A DNA stretch of 6,345 nucleotides, from NCBI GenBank assembly GCA_002255105.1, contig NJEK01000060.1, positions 1 through 6,345 of the forward strand, written 5' to 3'. Below the pieces are notes generated by a model, which was not told the DNA's origin, made no database searches, and saw only the letters and a list, made by a program, of their open reading frames with translations. The stretch comes from Candidatus Wolframiiraptor sp. EX4484-121. Its GTDB lineage: Archaea > Thermoproteota > Nitrososphaeria_A > Caldarchaeales > Wolframiiraptoraceae. Each line of letters opens with the position of its first letter. Position 1 is the stretch's first letter. Shown piece by piece: positions 5,446-6,345 of this stretch. The position numbers were made by a program, and so were the translations under genes.

Positions 5446-6345
5446 TTAGCTCCACTTCACCGTATCGGCCTTGAAGTCGTACTTCCCCGTACACTTCCAC
5501 TCGTATCCGCCGTCGGTTTTCACGATCTCCCAGAGCAGGTAGTTCGCGTAGGCCCTATCCCCAGCCTCGTTCAAGACTATGTGGCCATTCGCTCCATAGT
5601 ATTGGTCGACAACCTTCATGAAGACGTTCTTTAAAGCCTCGCCATCATACTTGTCCGTGATCAATAATGCGTGGGCTATGATCCAGATTGCGTCATAGGT
5701 GTTCACCGAATAGGATTCTGGGATCCTCCCAATCCTCTCCTTAACCTTCTCAACGAGCCTCCAGAAGCCCTCGGTTTCGGAGCCGGCGATGGGGTTGACG
5801 AATCTGACGGCTGCGCTGAACTCCGCGACCTTTGGATCTTGGATAAGCTTCGAGGACAGGGCTGTCCCATCGCTTCCAAACCACCTAACCTTCCAGAGGA
5901 CATCATACTCGGCTGCATCCAAGAGTATCCCTCTAGCCTCCTCAAACCCTATCAACACAACCATAATCTTATCCGGCGAAACGCCGGACGCCACCAAGCT
6001 ATCGACGGCGCTCGCTAGAGTCGCCACTTCAGCGGAGAACTCTGTTGCTTCAGGCGCATATCTTATCTCCTTGGCGACCTTTATGCCGAGTTCGGAGGCC
6101 CTCTTCTTGACGACATCGGCTAAACAGTCTCCCCAAGCATCGCCTCTCCACATAACGATGATGTGCGTGACACCTATCCTCTTAGCGAACCTCGCCGCGA
6201 CCCTTCCTTGGAGTTCGTCGGTTGGCGGGAATCTGAAGATATAGTCATCTGGTATGGCTAGGGCTGGAGATGTCGATGATGGGCTCACGACCAGTATCTT
6301 ATTGGAGTCGGCGTATTCTTTAAGAGCCTTCACGCCAGCGCTCGC
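5446..6345 (-). CDS. ABC transporter substrate-binding protein, Liv/HAAT type, 5' end outside the window
   Basis: The frame is open to the right edge, so the 299 visible residues lack the N-terminus, including signal peptide and any lipoprotein anchor; full-length relatives have roughly 400 or more. The GTG at 6333 is only an internal valine codon. The visible part starts in a Peripla_BP_6 (LivK-like) fold: YADSNKILVVSPSSTSPALA, followed by DDYIFRFPPTDELQG, the second-lobe start GVTHIIVMWRGDAWGD, and the hinge-proximal WFGSDGTALSS and NTYDAIWIIAHAL. The C-terminal half ends with GANGHIVLNEAGDRAYANYLLWEIV. The SPSSTSPAL segment contacts the ligand's alpha-carboxylate/amino group in LivJ/LivK-type proteins. 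The protein acts outside the membrane, delivering ligand to the LivH/LivM channel. Ligand identity is unknown. Only two cysteines (visible residues 74 and 285) are seen. Confidence 0.9.
   Translation of the reverse strand, partial: ASAGVKALKEYADSNKILVVSPSSTSPALAIPDDYIFRFPPTDELQGRVAARFAKRIGVTHIIVMWRGDAWGDCLADVVKKRASELGIKVAKEIRYAPEATEFSAEVATLASAVDSLVASGVSPDKIMVVLIGFEEARGILLDAAEYDVLWKVRWFGSDGTALSSKLIQDPKVAEFSAAVRFVNPIAGSETEGFWRLVEKVKERIGRIPESYSVNTYDAIWIIAHALLITDKYDGEALKNVFMKVVDQYYGANGHIVLNEAGDRAYANYLLWEIVKTDGGYEWKCTGKYDFKADTVKWS

Noticed and set aside
5145..6244. Several plus-strand open frames opposite livG and the binding-protein gene
   Set aside because: They overlap clear coding sequence with intact motifs on the minus strand and resemble nothing recognisable.

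Overview
The window looks like chromosomal DNA of a thermophilic archaeon, most likely of the TACK/Thermoproteota side. The evidence is heavy use of AGG, AGA and ATA codons, archaeal TATA boxes placed about 25-30 nt before start codons (a leaderless arrangement), an F420 ligase (CofE), and a protein resembling the archaeal DUF2258 family. No rRNA or tRNA gene is present to fix the lineage, so this placement is inferred.

Layout, left to right. At 1-440 (+) is the C-terminal end of a membrane protein with an outside domain, cut by the window edge. At 450-878 (-) is a short MgtC/SapB-family membrane protein; its promoter carries a perfect 7-bp inverted repeat between the TATA box and the start. 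At 980-1648 (-) is a DUF2258-like protein. At about 1709-2312 (+) is a damaged-looking locus: a NifX/NifB-type iron-molybdenum-cofactor-binding domain that lacks both a sensible start and its C-terminal third, running out of frame into a small histidine-containing membrane protein. At 2392-3859 (-) is a two-gene unit: cofE followed by an overlapping PD-(D/E)XK nuclease-like gene with an N-terminal helix-turn-helix-like region. At 3892-6345 (-) is a branched-chain amino acid/amide type ABC transporter: substrate-binding protein (5' end outside the window), then LivG-like and LivF-like ATPases. No LivH/LivM permease lies between them.

How the genes relate. The ABC genes form one leftward transcription unit and should work together in uptake, with permeases encoded outside the window, probably to the right. 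cofE has its own TATA box at the 3' end of livF and drives the nuclease gene by translational coupling. The mgtC-like and DUF2258-like genes appear to have separate promoters. I found no CRISPR array, insertion sequence, tRNA or clear prophage feature. Nothing here amounts to a convincing new defence or mobile system. The most interesting places are the broken or fused NifX-like/membrane locus and the palindrome in the mgtC promoter.
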